Below, one piece after another: positions 55,132 to 64,000 of a stretch of 64,000 bases of DNA. Source of the DNA: an uncultured Schlesneria sp. GTDB taxonomy: Bacteria > Planctomycetota > Planctomycetia > Planctomycetales > Planctomycetaceae. The notes beneath the pieces were generated by a model. It was not told the origin of the DNA. It was given only the letters and a program-made list of their open reading frames with translations, and ran no database searches. The position numbers were made by a program, and so were the translations under genes. The stretch covers positions 62,001 through 126,000 of the forward strand of contig CAIQIR010000128.1 of NCBI GenBank assembly GCA_903871875.1. The letters are read 5' to 3'. How positions within the stretch are numbered: the stretch's first letter is position 1; each line of letters starts with the position of its first letter.

Positions 55132-55968
55132 TCAATAGAGCAATGACGGAGGTGAGCTGCCCCCCCCCGAAGTGGTCCCGGTGCCAGTCGTTCCGGTGCT
55201 TGTTGTGCTCGTGCCCGTAGAAGTCGAGCCCGTTGTACCGGTACCTGTCGTGGTTTTCGTTGTTGAGCCGGTTCCCGTTGAGCCGGTTCCCGTTGTGGTC
55301 TTGGTTGTCGAACCGGTGCCGGTCGAACCCGTACCGGTTGTGGTCTTGGTACCGGTCGTGCTGGTGCCCGTCGTCGTCGTACTCGTTCCGGTACCGGTAC
55401 CGGTACTTGTTCCTGTGCCCGTGCTCGTGCTGGTTCCTGTACTCGTGCTCGTGCCAGTTCCGGTCGTCGTGGTCGTGGTCGTGGTCGTGGTCGTGACGGG
55501 TGGCGGTGCAGGCTGTGTGACCGGTGTATATGTGGGTACGGCCACGTTGGCAGGAACCGCACCCTGACAAGTCATTGTGCAGGCGCGCGTCAGGATCTGG
55601 CCATTGGTGAATGTCGGAGAGATCCAGGTATTGCTGTTCATCGGCACCGCAACGGCGATCGTGACCGCAGTGGTTGTGTTGGTAATCGTGGAGGGTGTAA
55701 TTGTGATCGTCGCACCGGATATCGACATGGAATTCAGCACGTTCTGAGCCGCCGTTTTTGCTGCCGCTGCGGTGCCTCCGGTCACAATCGCCTGTCGGCA
55801 ACCTTGAAATGCGGCGTAGGCTGCGGCGTTCGAAACCTGACTGACGCGAGCGAATTCGACCGCGCCGAACAGGATCAGAAACATGACCGGGACAACGAGG
55901 GCGAATTCTAAGGTCGTCGCACCCCTCGGATGCGCAGCAGATGATGGCTTTGGGTATCGAGTCCGCAT
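55132..55968 (-). CDS. TadE-like protein with long Thr/Gly/Ser tail
   Basis: A 278-aa protein. The TadE-type N-terminus has GATTLEFALVVPVMFLILFGAVEFARV near 15-45. After a beta-rich region ending near residue 145, a Pro hinge (PVTQPAPPPV) leads to about 115 residues made almost only of Thr, Gly, Ser and Lys (TGTGTSTSTG and KTTTGTGSTG units), encoded by repeated GGTACCGGTACC-like DNA. Such tails are often glycosylated or span the envelope. A run of nine C at 55160-55168 encodes the Gly-Gly near the end. The start at 55968 is chosen over a GTG at 55992. Confidence 0.78.
   Translation of the reverse strand: MRTRYPKPSSAAHPRGATTLEFALVVPVMFLILFGAVEFARVSQVSNAAAYAAFQGCRQAIVTGGTAAAAKTAAQNVLNSMSISGATITITPSTITNTTTAVTIAVAVPMNSNTWISPTFTNGQILTRACTMTCQGAVPANVAVPTYTPVTQPAPPPVTTTTTTTTTTTGTGTSTSTGTSTSTGTGTSTGTGTGTSTTTTGTSTTGTKTTTGTGSTGTGSTTKTTTGTGSTGTGSTTKTTTGTGTTGSTSTGTSTTSTGTTGTGTTSGGGSSPPSLLY
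55180..55500. repeat. Low-complexity repeat tract in the TadE-like gene
   Basis: About 320 bp of repeated GGTnCC, GTGCTCGT and GTCGTGGTC words encoding the Thr/Gly/Ser tail. Repeat number is likely to vary between strains. Both strands remain open because the repeats lack stop codons. Confidence 0.85.
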
Positions 55969-56025
55969 GTTGTCCACCGAGATAAAGGTCACAATTGGTC
56001 ACCCGAGTTCAATTTGTGAAAGTCT

Positions 56026-57282
56026 TCAATTTGTTAAAGCCACAGGCAACGTCCCCGCGATCTGATTGAAGATCGCCGTCAGGCTGGCCGAGTCGGTGGC
56101 GTAGTAGAACTTTCCGCCGGTCAAGGCCGCGATATTCTGACAGGTCGTTTGGTTGGCGCTTTGCAAGAAGCAGATGCAGTGAATCGTGATCTTGTCGGTC
56201 AAGGCGTTATGTGCCGCGTTCATGGGGTTGGTGTTTCCCGCCGGGCTACTCCAGTCTCCATCCGTCATGAGGATCATCACTTTGGAAGCGGCAGCACGTG
56301 AGCCGCTTCCGGTGAGGACAGAGATGCCTCCTTCGATGCCGGAGTACATATCTGTTCCTCCCAGCAGGATGTTGTTGGAATGTGCCGCGACGGCAGCCGT
56401 GATCAAGTTCATATCGCTGGTCAGCCCGACGTCTGCGGTGACACCGACGGACGACGGCAGCGTGAACGGAGCTTGTTTTGTCGAGTAGACGGTTTGTGAG
56501 GGGCTCGTGGAGGCCCAGGTCACCACGGCGGCGTGCGTGGCCCCGTTCGCGTTAGCCAAAACATTGCAGAAGGAGTTCACGGCCGTTTGTAAGGCCAGCC
56601 ATCGACTGCCCGCGGCGGGCGGATTTTGTTGGAACACACCGCTCGGTAGGCCGCTTGCTGTCAAATTCAGGATGTTTAACACACCGTATGTATCCAGTCC
56701 GTGCGGCGCCGGGTAACTCCAGGATGTGCCTGTCTGGTCCCAACACATTGAGTGCGAGCGATCGAGCACAAGACAGACGTCACACGCTGTCGCCGCAGCC
56801 ACGGCGGTATTGGTGGGTGAGTAGGTGTTAACCCCCAGAAACGGACCGAAGAACAGGGGGACACTGCCGTTCGCATTGGTAGTCGACAGGCTGGATGTGA
56901 CCTGCACCGCCTGGTACGGCTGCGCACCGGCTTGAAACTGATAAGTTCCATTCGATTGCAGAATCGATTGTCCCAAAGTCACGTTCGCGGCCGTCAGCTG
57001 GAGAGGTTTTCCTGCGACTTTGTTCAGCGCGGCAGTATTGATGGCCAACGTTTGGACTTGAGTGGTGGTTTCGCCCTGAACCAGTGCCGAAGCGGCTGCT
57101 CGAGCGGCTGAATCGGTTGCGGCGCGAAGTTCCGTCTTCACGAGTTCGATGTAAGCCAGATCCAGGGATAAGGCCGCCACGGCAAACATGATGCAGATGA
57201 ACGCGGCCACCAGTGGCAGGACGGCTCCTCGCCGAGCCATTGATAACAACGCCCACGATGTCGATAGTTCGCTCTGTTTCAT
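56026..57282 (-). CDS. TadG-like protein with von Willebrand factor A domain
   Basis: A 418-aa protein. The N-terminus (RRGAVLPLVAAFICIMFAVAALSLDLAYIE) is the Flp-pilus-assembly TadG pattern. A vWA domain follows with a complete metal-ion-dependent adhesion site: DRSHSM, the Thr of GGTDMYSGIEGG, and Asp in MILMTDGDWSS. The family role is assembly or adhesion at the cell surface. It stands between two TadE-like genes, forming a cluster without the secretion ATPase, so it must use a machine coded elsewhere. Start MKQSELSTSW at 57282. Confidence 0.85.
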   Translation of the reverse strand: MKQSELSTSWALLSMARRGAVLPLVAAFICIMFAVAALSLDLAYIELVKTELRAATDSAARAAASALVQGETTTQVQTLAINTAALNKVAGKPLQLTAANVTLGQSILQSNGTYQFQAGAQPYQAVQVTSSLSTTNANGSVPLFFGPFLGVNTYSPTNTAVAAATACDVCLVLDRSHSMCWDQTGTSWSYPAPHGLDTYGVLNILNLTASGLPSGVFQQNPPAAGSRWLALQTAVNSFCNVLANANGATHAAVVTWASTSPSQTVYSTKQAPFTLPSSVGVTADVGLTSDMNLITAAVAAHSNNILLGGTDMYSGIEGGISVLTGSGSRAAASKVMILMTDGDWSSPAGNTNPMNAAHNALTDKITIHCICFLQSANQTTCQNIAALTGGKFYYATDSASLTAIFNQIAGTLPVALTN

Positions 57283-57319
57283 GATCTGTGATCGCTCTGC
57301 GAGCATTCGAATGTCATCA

Positions 57320-57751
57320 CTAGAGGTGGATTACGGTATAGGTGGCTGTGAGTGTTCGGTTTGCAATGCACCATCCCGTGACGGTGTTATTGGACAGCGT
57401 GGTTGAACAAGTGACGGTGATTTGCGTCCCGGTCGGTGTATTTGTGGTGACTGCAGGACTGACGGTCACCGTTACGGATTTGACGCCGAAAAGCGACGAG
57501 ACCACACCGGCTCGCTGAATGGCGACCGTCGATGTGCCGCCAATCGCGGATGCCACGTTCCCGCCCTCGTAAGCAGCGGCAACGAGAGATCTTTGCACGA
57601 AAACTGCGTTTGTGGCTTCAATCGTTCCGAATGCCATCGCCAGCAAAAACGGCAATGAGACCGCGAGTTCCGCTAACGCAGCACCCGCTCGAGATGCTCT
57701 CTGCGATGGGATTTTGTCGCGAGCCATTGTTTTCAGGGAGATCTTCGTCAT
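57320..57751 (-). CDS. TadE-like pseudopilin
   Basis: A 143-aa protein with a TadE-type N-terminal hydrophobic segment (AALAELAVSLPFLLAMAFGTIEATNAVFVQRSL). A Thr/Val-rich beta domain follows with two Cys (TVTCSTTLSNNTVTGWCIA) probably in a disulfide. It is the first of three genes on the minus strand (TadE, TadG/vWA, Thr-rich TadE). No Shine-Dalgarno sequence is evident, and an ATG at 57727 is an alternative. Confidence 0.78.
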   Translation of the reverse strand: MTKISLKTMARDKIPSQRASRAGAALAELAVSLPFLLAMAFGTIEATNAVFVQRSLVAAAYEGGNVASAIGGTSTVAIQRAGVVSSLFGVKSVTVTVSPAVTTNTPTGTQITVTCSTTLSNNTVTGWCIANRTLTATYTVIHL

Positions 57752-58019
57752 TGGAGGCACTCTGGGCTTTTCTCGCTTTAAACTCTGATATGAAACGTAT
57801 GTCCAGTTTTACACTTCGTCAAAAAAAAATTGACGGCAGGGATGCTTTTGCGGTTTAAATGACGTTTGTCGGACAGTTTTCGAGGAATCTGTGAAAACGA
57901 TTCCCAGACGGAAAAAGTATTGCGCACGGTGCCTCGAGTCCGCGTCGTACGATGTCGGAATAGTCTGCCCGACAAGTTCGTGTGTCGCCGCAAGTTTCAT
58001 CGCGGTCATGCGTTTTCGA

Positions 58020-59456
58020 TCACCAGAAGATCGCTAAACGGGACGCAAACAGATTGGCGGAACTGGCGCCGGTATTGGGTTCATTCGGTGCCGCATAACT
58101 ATAGTTGAACATGATTCGGCATCGGTCGGCGAGGTACCAGTTCACCCCGACCGTGAACTGTGGCAGCATGGTGCCGGCAAGCTGGCCTTGAGGGCCGACA
58201 GGAGTGTTTGAATCAAAGAAATCGAGGTAAGACGCACGCGCGGTCAGTTCCCATGCACCGGCTCCCAATTGTTGTGAATGTTCTCGCGAAGTGAAGCCTC
58301 GCATCGCGGGTCTTGCCACGGTGACCGGTCCAAAAATACCGCTTTGGGTGAGATAGCTGCGGTGATCGCCGGTTAGGAAGTAACTGGTGGACAGGTAGCT
58401 TCCGTGATAGAAAATTGGCCCCCCGCCGGTTTGATCAATGAACGTGCCATACCACTCGGCTTGTGCCGAAAAAGGGCCATTCACAACGGCCCACTGAGCA
58501 TTGAACAACTGCTGAAAAGTGGCCGGAACACGGATCGTCGACGCGAACGGCGAAGCCGACGAATCGCCCAGGTCCAGCAGCGGTGAGTTTGGACGTTGAT
58601 TGATGACCACAATGCCTCGGTCGGGAATCCGGGATGACAGAGCCACACCGAGATGCATCAGTCTCCGACCAGAGTCCTCATTCCATGGAAGCCACGTCAG
58701 GCGACCCGTCGCCGCCGTATCGCTGCCATCGCCACCCTGAAAATCATTGGAATCGGTGCCGGACTGGAAGACGCCTGTGGCGAACGTGGCCTGTTCGCCA
58801 GGAAGACATCGAGCGTAGGCGACACCCCAGTTACGTGCGGGATCCAGCGCGTTGATCGTTGACCGTTCCATGAATGCAAACGTGTTGGCACTGGTGCCGC
58901 CTTCGAGGCTGAATGGCTCGCGCATGTGACCGATTTTGAATTCGCCCTCATCCCGAATCTGGCCCAGTCCCACGAAAACATCTCGGGTCACAACATTGCC
59001 ACTGGCGAGATCGATTTCGGCAATATAGCGCACGTCAGGGGTAAAATTGCCTTCAACTCCGATACGTGCTCGCCGCAGACCGACCAGATCATTCAAGTCG
59101 CCAAACGTGGCCTTGTTGCCGGCACTTTGGGTGACACCCAGGGCATCGGCGTCGATGCGCCCACGGAGGCGTAGCGTAGGTCCTGGCTTTGACAATGCAT
59201 ATTCGGGAACAGAGCTGGACGGCGGCGCCACGAGGGAGTCGAACCAGTCCGGACCATTTTCAGCCAAGGGGTTTTGGTTCGCGTTTCCAAACAGGATTGG
59301 CTTGGCCGCTTGCAGATCGCCACTCGAAGTCGATGTTATCTCTTGTGCCATCCCCGCTGTCGACAGCCACACCGCGAATCCCGTGATCAATGGAATGGTC
59401 CATCGAATCAGGAAGGCTCTGATGCAGCGGCGCGAGGAGGAATTGCGATTCATCAT
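58020..59456 (-). CDS. Outer-membrane porin of the OprP/OprO family
   Basis: A 478-aa outer-membrane protein. The start at 59456 (MMNRNSSSRRC) gives a signal peptide with a hydrophobic core (WTIPLITGFAVWLSTAGMAQ). The barrel follows the phosphate-selective porin pattern: RLRGRIDADALGV, LRRARIGVEGNFTPDVRYIAEIDLA, IGHMREPFSLE, then NWYLADRCRIMFNYSYA near the end. Members move anions or small solutes. Near to it lies another outer-membrane barrel gene on the same strand. Confidence 0.85.
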   Translation of the reverse strand: MMNRNSSSRRCIRAFLIRWTIPLITGFAVWLSTAGMAQEITSTSSGDLQAAKPILFGNANQNPLAENGPDWFDSLVAPPSSSVPEYALSKPGPTLRLRGRIDADALGVTQSAGNKATFGDLNDLVGLRRARIGVEGNFTPDVRYIAEIDLASGNVVTRDVFVGLGQIRDEGEFKIGHMREPFSLEGGTSANTFAFMERSTINALDPARNWGVAYARCLPGEQATFATGVFQSGTDSNDFQGGDGSDTAATGRLTWLPWNEDSGRRLMHLGVALSSRIPDRGIVVINQRPNSPLLDLGDSSASPFASTIRVPATFQQLFNAQWAVVNGPFSAQAEWYGTFIDQTGGGPIFYHGSYLSTSYFLTGDHRSYLTQSGIFGPVTVARPAMRGFTSREHSQQLGAGAWELTARASYLDFFDSNTPVGPQGQLAGTMLPQFTVGVNWYLADRCRIMFNYSYAAPNEPNTGASSANLFASRLAIFW

Positions 59457-59635
59457 GATGCATCTGTCAGAACTTTTCTCCGACCGAACGGACGAATTCA
59501 CACAACGACGGCACGGCGATTTCCCAATCGTGGTTCCGATTGGCCAGCCATGATGATTGATTTTCCGATCCGAGATGAAGTCCCTGGCAAACGACAAAAA
59601 TGATCATGGAAAGATGACTTCCTGTTATTGGCCTG

Positions 59636-60553
59636 TCAGAACATCAATCCAAATCCCACATTGCTGAAAAAGCTGGCGGCATCTTGGTTCAGTCCCCATC
59701 CGAGGCGTACGCCGACTTCGCAGGCCGGTGTGATCAAGTAACTGATGCCGGGACTGAGATATTGAACATTGGTGTTAGTGGCGCGACCGTCGGTGAAGAT
59801 TCCGAAGTATTCTCCGTGTACATGACAACGTTCAAAGACGGGCACTTTGAGGAGGACTGACGGTGCCCATTGATTGAAATGGTCACCCTCCTCTTTGGCC
59901 GTTTCGTAGCGAATTCCAGAGTCGAGTTCCCAATCGTCGAAAATCTTCCAGCCGAACACATAGCCCAGGACGACTCGGCTGGCTTCGTTGACACCGGCTG
60001 TCGGGGTTGCCGCCTGGACAATGCAGGCACTCGTCGGAATCCAGGAATTTTGAGTCGTCAATGCGTATTTGAATCCGTATTGAATTTGTGCTTCTCGTTT
60101 GATGCTGGGGGCCGTCAAGTCGCCCGCCGCGTCGCCGTTCGACACGTCGCCACCGCCGCCGACTTCGTAGTTCCACCCCAGCCGCAATTCGAGTCGCTTC
60201 GTCACCCCAATGCGGGTCATCAGTTCCGGGAAGCTGTGGGATTGGGCCGCGTTGCGGTTGTCAATAAATGAATAGGCCGATTCAACCAGCACTCGACCCG
60301 TTCTGACGGTGGTGGTGGCGAAAGTAAACGAACTACGGTCGGTGTCGAGGGGGGCCTCGTTTCCTTCCGCGCCCTCCGCATTTTCACCGCTTTTTTCAGC
60401 GGACTCGTTGAGAGGCGCGGTTCGCGACAACCAGGGCGTTTCGACATTGTCCATGACGTCGTCAACCGTCCACGCACCGGCAGGAGTCACGGTGACCAGA
60501 ACGCTGATCAAAACGATAATTGCGGGTATTCGCAGGATTGGACGAACTGCCAT
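59636..60553 (-). CDS. Outer-membrane beta-barrel (MetA-pathway/phenol-degradation transporter family)
   Basis: A 305-aa protein with signal peptide (ILRIPAIIVLISVLVTVTPAGA). After an acidic stretch it has barrel strands typical of PF13557-type outer-membrane proteins: SFTFATTTVRTGRVLVESAYSFI, MTRIGVTKRLELRLGWNYEV, SRVVLGYVFGWKIFDDWELDSGIRYE, EVGVRLGWGLNQ. Substrate unknown. Confidence 0.78.
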   Translation of the reverse strand: MAVRPILRIPAIIVLISVLVTVTPAGAWTVDDVMDNVETPWLSRTAPLNESAEKSGENAEGAEGNEAPLDTDRSSFTFATTTVRTGRVLVESAYSFIDNRNAAQSHSFPELMTRIGVTKRLELRLGWNYEVGGGGDVSNGDAAGDLTAPSIKREAQIQYGFKYALTTQNSWIPTSACIVQAATPTAGVNEASRVVLGYVFGWKIFDDWELDSGIRYETAKEEGDHFNQWAPSVLLKVPVFERCHVHGEYFGIFTDGRATNTNVQYLSPGISYLITPACEVGVRLGWGLNQDAASFFSNVGFGLMF

Positions 60554-60829
60554 TTCCAGAATTCCATTTCGGAAACTCCGCGACGGATCATCGACATCAC
60601 ATTTGGCGGGGGAGCTTGATGTGCATCGGATGGCCGACGAGTCCCATCGGATCGGGATTCAGGCATTTTTCAAGAAGTCGCAATCGACCTTTCCGTTTAT
60701 GAGGATTTTTCCTTTGAGCTCGCAAAATCTTGTCGCTGGCCCAAACCTGTGCAGAATTTCAGCCGGCCAGCGGATCTTCGTGAGTTGATCCGCCGGCCAG
60801 CGATTTGCAACGAGACATTCGAAGTGAAC

Positions 60830-62704
60830 CTAGCTTTTGAAGTCGAGGCCGGGATCTTCTTCAGGCGCGCCGAAGAGTTTGAAATTGAAGCCATTCGCTT
60901 CCATCGTGACCAGTCCGGGCATCGACGCTTTGTCGTTTCGTTCGAGCAGCAGGACCGCGCCATCGACGGAATAGGTGCCGCCGAATTCTTGCTTCTGGCC
61001 ACTGCGTTCGAAGGCCCAAGTGAACTTTTTGTCGGGGGTGAGGTCGAGTGTGAACGTGGTGCCATCAGGACGCTTGGCCGTTCGGTGCCCTACGATCTTC
61101 GCGGGATCAATGTCCGGCGGCGGTTGATCGTTCCCTGCCAAGGACGAGTCTCCCGCGGATGGCGGAGCCGGTGGACCGGTCTGTGTGGTGACCTGTCCGC
61201 CCAGGCCTTTGATTAATTGAACGGTTAACTGGTCGGACGGCTGAAGCCGGGCGACATCCTGAAGCTGTCTGATCGCGGCGTCATTGTGAGTGGCCGTGAT
61301 GTATTGATAGGCCAAGACGAAGTGTGCGTCAGCGGCTTCGGGATGCTGTTTGGTGTATTGCTCGAGCGCTCGCAACTGAACCGTATAAGTGTCGACATTC
61401 GGATACAGGCTGCACATCGTAGTCCAATCCCAGCCGGGGCCTGCGGACAATACGGCATATAAAGTTCCTGCTGCTTTCGAATAGTCAGCAACGGCGAAAT
61501 AGACCAGCCCGCGAAACTCATGCAACGCCGCGTCGGTCGGTTGATCTTTGATGGCCAGATCGATTTCGGAACCGGCTTTGACATAGTCGCCAGCATAAAA
61601 GGCATCGCGGGCCACATCCAGATGGGCTCGACTGGCTTGTACTTCAGGCGGTGGCGTCGGAGGCGTGGCCTCGGCTTGGTTGAATCCGCCTGTTGCTGGA
61701 TCCGTGGCGAGTTGGCTGGGCGCTGCGACGACCTGAATCGGCTGAGAATAGTCGTAGTAGTTTCCGCTATTGACGTAATAGGGATTGCTGTAGGAAGCAT
61801 ATCCAGAGTCGTAAAAGATCGAACCCAGTGCCCAGGCCCCCAGACCCCATACAGCGGCGTTGCCGTACCAGGGACGATACCAGGAATGATTTGCGTAACC
61901 GTTCCAATACCCGTGACGATAGCCCGCTCCGTAACCCAGACCCCAACCGGCGGCGCCGGCCCAGCTACCGCCGCCCCAATATCCGTGGTGCCAATCGTTG
62001 TTCCAATGATTGCCCCCGCCGACCGCATAATTGTGATTGTTATTGATGTTGACGTTGTTGCCGAAATTATTGTTACCGAAGTGGTTGCCAATGTTGTTGT
62101 TGCCAAACCCGGGACGGTTGCCGGTCTCTGGTCGGTTGGCGAACCCGGGTCGGTTGCCTTCACCGAATCCAGGACGGCTTCCGCTGCCACCACCGATTTG
62201 ATTGCCCCCCCCAAAATTGGGGCGATTACCGCCGCCAATGTTGGGGCGGTTTTCTGGACCCAGGTTTGGTCTGCCACTGCCCGCACCACCGCCCGCAAAA
62301 TTCGGATGGCTGCCCCCGCCCGCACCCCCGCTGCCAAAATTCGGACGGCTGCCACCACCCGCACCGCCGCCACCAAAGTTCGGATGGCTGCCACCACCCG
62401 CACCCCCGCCGCCAAGATTCGGACGGCTGCCCCCGCCCGCTCCACCGCCGCCAAAATTCGGACGGCTACCCCCGCCCGCACCACCACCACCACCACCACC
62501 ACCACCACCAAAATTCGGATGGCTGGCACCACCGCCCCCGCCGCCAAAATTGGGACGCCCTCCACCGCCGCCCCCGCCACCACCGTGAGCCCCTCCAAAG
62601 CCTCCACCACCACCTCCTCCTCCACGCCCTCGTCCGAAGAGTTCTTGAATCGGTATGAGTAACGTCAGGGACAGCAGCGAAACGATCAGAGTTTTTGATT
62701 TCAT
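60830..62704 (-). CDS. Gly/Asn-rich exported protein with TPR-like domain
   Basis: A 624-aa protein starting MKSKTLIVSLLSLTLLIPIQELF (signal peptide at 62704). Residues about 25-210 are Gly-rich, with GGGAGGGSRPNFG and GGGSHPNFG units repeated six or more times. A Gly/Asn/Trp/Tyr part follows (GNNVNINNNHNYAVG, WNNDWHHGYWGGGSW). A helical region with TPR-like features comes next (VARDAFYAGDYVKAGSEIDLAI, FRGLVYFAVADYSKAAGTLYAV), and a C-terminal beta domain of about 80 residues (KRPDGTTFTLDLTPDKKFTWAF). Family unknown; a surface or scaffold role is inferred. Confidence 0.7.
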   Translation of the reverse strand: MKSKTLIVSLLSLTLLIPIQELFGRGRGGGGGGGGFGGAHGGGGGGGGGRPNFGGGGGGASHPNFGGGGGGGGGGAGGGSRPNFGGGGAGGGSRPNLGGGGAGGGSHPNFGGGGAGGGSRPNFGSGGAGGGSHPNFAGGGAGSGRPNLGPENRPNIGGGNRPNFGGGNQIGGGSGSRPGFGEGNRPGFANRPETGNRPGFGNNNIGNHFGNNNFGNNVNINNNHNYAVGGGNHWNNDWHHGYWGGGSWAGAAGWGLGYGAGYRHGYWNGYANHSWYRPWYGNAAVWGLGAWALGSIFYDSGYASYSNPYYVNSGNYYDYSQPIQVVAAPSQLATDPATGGFNQAEATPPTPPPEVQASRAHLDVARDAFYAGDYVKAGSEIDLAIKDQPTDAALHEFRGLVYFAVADYSKAAGTLYAVLSAGPGWDWTTMCSLYPNVDTYTVQLRALEQYTKQHPEAADAHFVLAYQYITATHNDAAIRQLQDVARLQPSDQLTVQLIKGLGGQVTTQTGPPAPPSAGDSSLAGNDQPPPDIDPAKIVGHRTAKRPDGTTFTLDLTPDKKFTWAFERSGQKQEFGGTYSVDGAVLLLERNDKASMPGLVTMEANGFNFKLFGAPEEDPGLDFKS

Positions 62705-62768
62705 GGAATGGATGCTCGCACTCGGTGTGAATTCGGATGATTTATGACGCGTGAGTTCCCTGGCGATC

Positions 62769-63743
62769 TCAATCAATCTTCGGGGGTGACGTGTGCCGCT
62801 TGATGACATTTTCCGGGACATCGTCCTGAGGCTTGCCGCCGACAACCCGGTCGGAAGCACGCCACGTCATCGTGTCATTGTCGATCAGTCGATAGACGCT
62901 GGCGGCCGACACGGCTTCTCCCGCCGCATTCACGCCCCGAGACTTCACCAACCACTCGTCGCCGATGCGAATCCAAAGTCCTTCGGAATATCCGCTGTCC
63001 GTGTTGAACGTCCACGATTTGAGTTGTTGCGTGAGTGGATCCCAGCCGATGCGCATCGAACCGCTGATGGAATCTCGTCCGACGATTCGCAAGAAAAAAT
63101 CGTGCAGCAGGTAATTTCCACTCGCATCCCAGCGGCAGGTCGATTTCACGGTCGATTCCGGGCCTTCATCAAGCCAGTCCCCCACCATCCAGGCCAGTTC
63201 CTGCAGATGATCGTTTGGCGACAGTGCCTGTGCATCGGCCTCAAAGTCGCTGACCGATGCGGTCAACCACCGGCCGTCGACTTTGACATCGATGGCGACA
63301 TAGCTGCTGACATTCGCGGCTTCGTTGGGGACCGGATGACCGCGTACAATTCCTTCTTCGATGGCGACATTCGGTGTCAGAATGCGGATTGATGCGACCT
63401 CGACCTCGATTTTGCATTCGGGATACTTGGCAAACATCGCGGCGAAATCCTGCTGGATCGCTTCGCGACCTTTGATCAGATTGCCATCTTCGTCCGTGAA
63501 TTCCGCCTTGGGAGTAAACTGCTCGGAGACGGCCTTCGCATCGTGTTTGTTGTAGGCCGTCGTAAATGCGACGGCCGTGCGACGAATGGCCTCTTCCTCC
63601 GTCTCTTTGACGTCGGCCGCTTTTTTCGCCGGAGCCGCTTTGTCTTTCGATTTGTCCTGAGGCTGTGCAAAGGCGGCCCAGCCAGCCAGGAAAACGCCGG
63701 TGGCGATGACCAACGTGCTGCTTGTTTTTAGGGGATGATTCAT
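62769..63743 (-). CDS. Exported SnoaL/DUF4440-like protein
   Basis: A 324-aa protein. ATG 63743 with GGGAG 4 nt upstream gives a signal peptide (LVIATGVFLAGWAAFAQ). A Lys/Ala-rich linker leads to a SnoaL/DUF4440-type domain (RRTAVAFTTAYNKHDAKAVSEQFTPKAEFTDEDGNLIKGREAI). The second half (LAWMVGDWLDEGPESTVKS, GRDSISGSMRIGWDPLTQQLKSW) is the beta domain that follows SgcJ/EcaC-type folds in many planctomycete proteins. Role unknown. Confidence 0.8.
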   Translation of the reverse strand: MNHPLKTSSTLVIATGVFLAGWAAFAQPQDKSKDKAAPAKKAADVKETEEEAIRRTAVAFTTAYNKHDAKAVSEQFTPKAEFTDEDGNLIKGREAIQQDFAAMFAKYPECKIEVEVASIRILTPNVAIEEGIVRGHPVPNEAANVSSYVAIDVKVDGRWLTASVSDFEADAQALSPNDHLQELAWMVGDWLDEGPESTVKSTCRWDASGNYLLHDFFLRIVGRDSISGSMRIGWDPLTQQLKSWTFNTDSGYSEGLWIRIGDEWLVKSRGVNAAGEAVSAASVYRLIDNDTMTWRASDRVVGGKPQDDVPENVIKRHTSPPKID

Positions 63744-64000
63744 CGACTCCCTGTCATGAAAGTGTTGTGAGAGAACCAGGACTCGCGACCCCGCGGGTGA
63801 GAGCATCTGGTTCCCGTCTCGTTTTCTATCCACAATCGTTCCGGCGCAGATCGGGCCTTCTGCAAGGCCACCTTCAAGTCTGCCGAACGACGAATTGCGA
63901 TCAGCATCAGGATCTCGTGCGTGGTCCGTGGTCGCATCAATTCCGAGTTGTTGGAACCAAGATTAAGTCGTAAATGACTTGCGCGAAGATCAGAGGACCG
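63744..64000. other. Right-edge non-coding stretch
   Basis: About 250 bp upstream of the SnoaL-like gene. No gene start, hairpin or repeat was recognised. Confidence 0.4.

Noticed and set aside
55100-56002. 300-residue frame rich in His, Asp and Arg overlapping the Thr-rich TadE-like gene
   Set aside because: It is a shifted reading of the repeat tract; the TadE motif is in the other frame.
61225-62625. Long minus-strand frame inside the Gly-rich gene
   Set aside because: It is the same strand in another phase, produced by low-complexity codons; there is no start site or protein-like order.
61520-62662. Long open frame on the plus strand opposite the Gly-rich gene
   Set aside because: It is the antisense of GGN repeats, which lack stops in several frames; the minus strand has the signal peptide and TPR-like part.

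Overview
The window is chromosomal DNA from a planctomycete, most likely order Planctomycetales. The evidence is the gene content. There are three DUF1559 proteins with pseudopilin-type N-termini, a DUF1501 protein with a twin-arginine leader, and an ECF sigma factor followed directly by a Ser/Thr kinase. A DUF58/transglutaminase/MoxR operon and a large DUF4838 protein are also present. No rRNA, tRNA or CRISPR array was seen.

Layout, left to right. 1-1492: start of an unidentified minus-strand gene and a Wzt/TagH-type polysaccharide-export ATPase. 1795-6794: DUF4838 protein, DUF1559 protein, a zinc-ribbon gene with one internal stop, and a thioredoxin. 6903-8581: ECF sigma factor plus cytoplasmic Ser/Thr kinase. 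8628-13140: a minus-strand LsrB/RhaS-type sugar ABC importer operon (ATPase, two permeases, lipoprotein receptor). 13400-17321: TauE-like exporter and two MFS transporters. 17644-19254: TIM-barrel isomerase and a PfpI-like protein. 19811-28150: multidomain redox protein (redoxin, haem-c motif, copper monooxygenase fold, EF-hands), RND exporter, small exported protein, patatin and a lipoprotein.

28200-35760 is an accessory region. A 1589-residue DUF4011-helicase-nuclease protein, resembling the Hhe phage-defence family, lies between two arrays of paired palindromes. The right-hand array ends in a palindrome-bounded unit carrying a REP-associated tyrosine transposase (RAYT). That transposase has HVP where the catalytic HUH motif should be. 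The same palindrome also occurs singly elsewhere in the window.

41390-49570 holds a candidate regulated metal system. A truncated Fur-like repressor has a perfect 17-bp palindrome over its own promoter. A near-identical site precedes the DUF58-transglutaminase-MoxR-lipoprotein-permease cluster, and a weaker copy touches a strong promoter further on. Several of these proteins carry His clusters. The broken gene beside the repressor looks like a His-rich protein that lost its 5' half along with the repressor's metal-sensing domain.

49775-64000: two more DUF1559 genes, a HEAT lipoprotein, a PAS-like protein, a PilZ membrane protein and a three-gene Tad-like surface cluster (TadE, TadG with a von Willebrand A domain, TadE with a Thr-rich tail). 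These are followed by an OprP-like porin, another outer-membrane barrel, a Gly/Asn-rich protein with a TPR-like region, and a SnoaL/DUF4440 protein. Starts were often moved downstream of the longest open frame, using Shine-Dalgarno motifs, signal peptides or operon overlaps.
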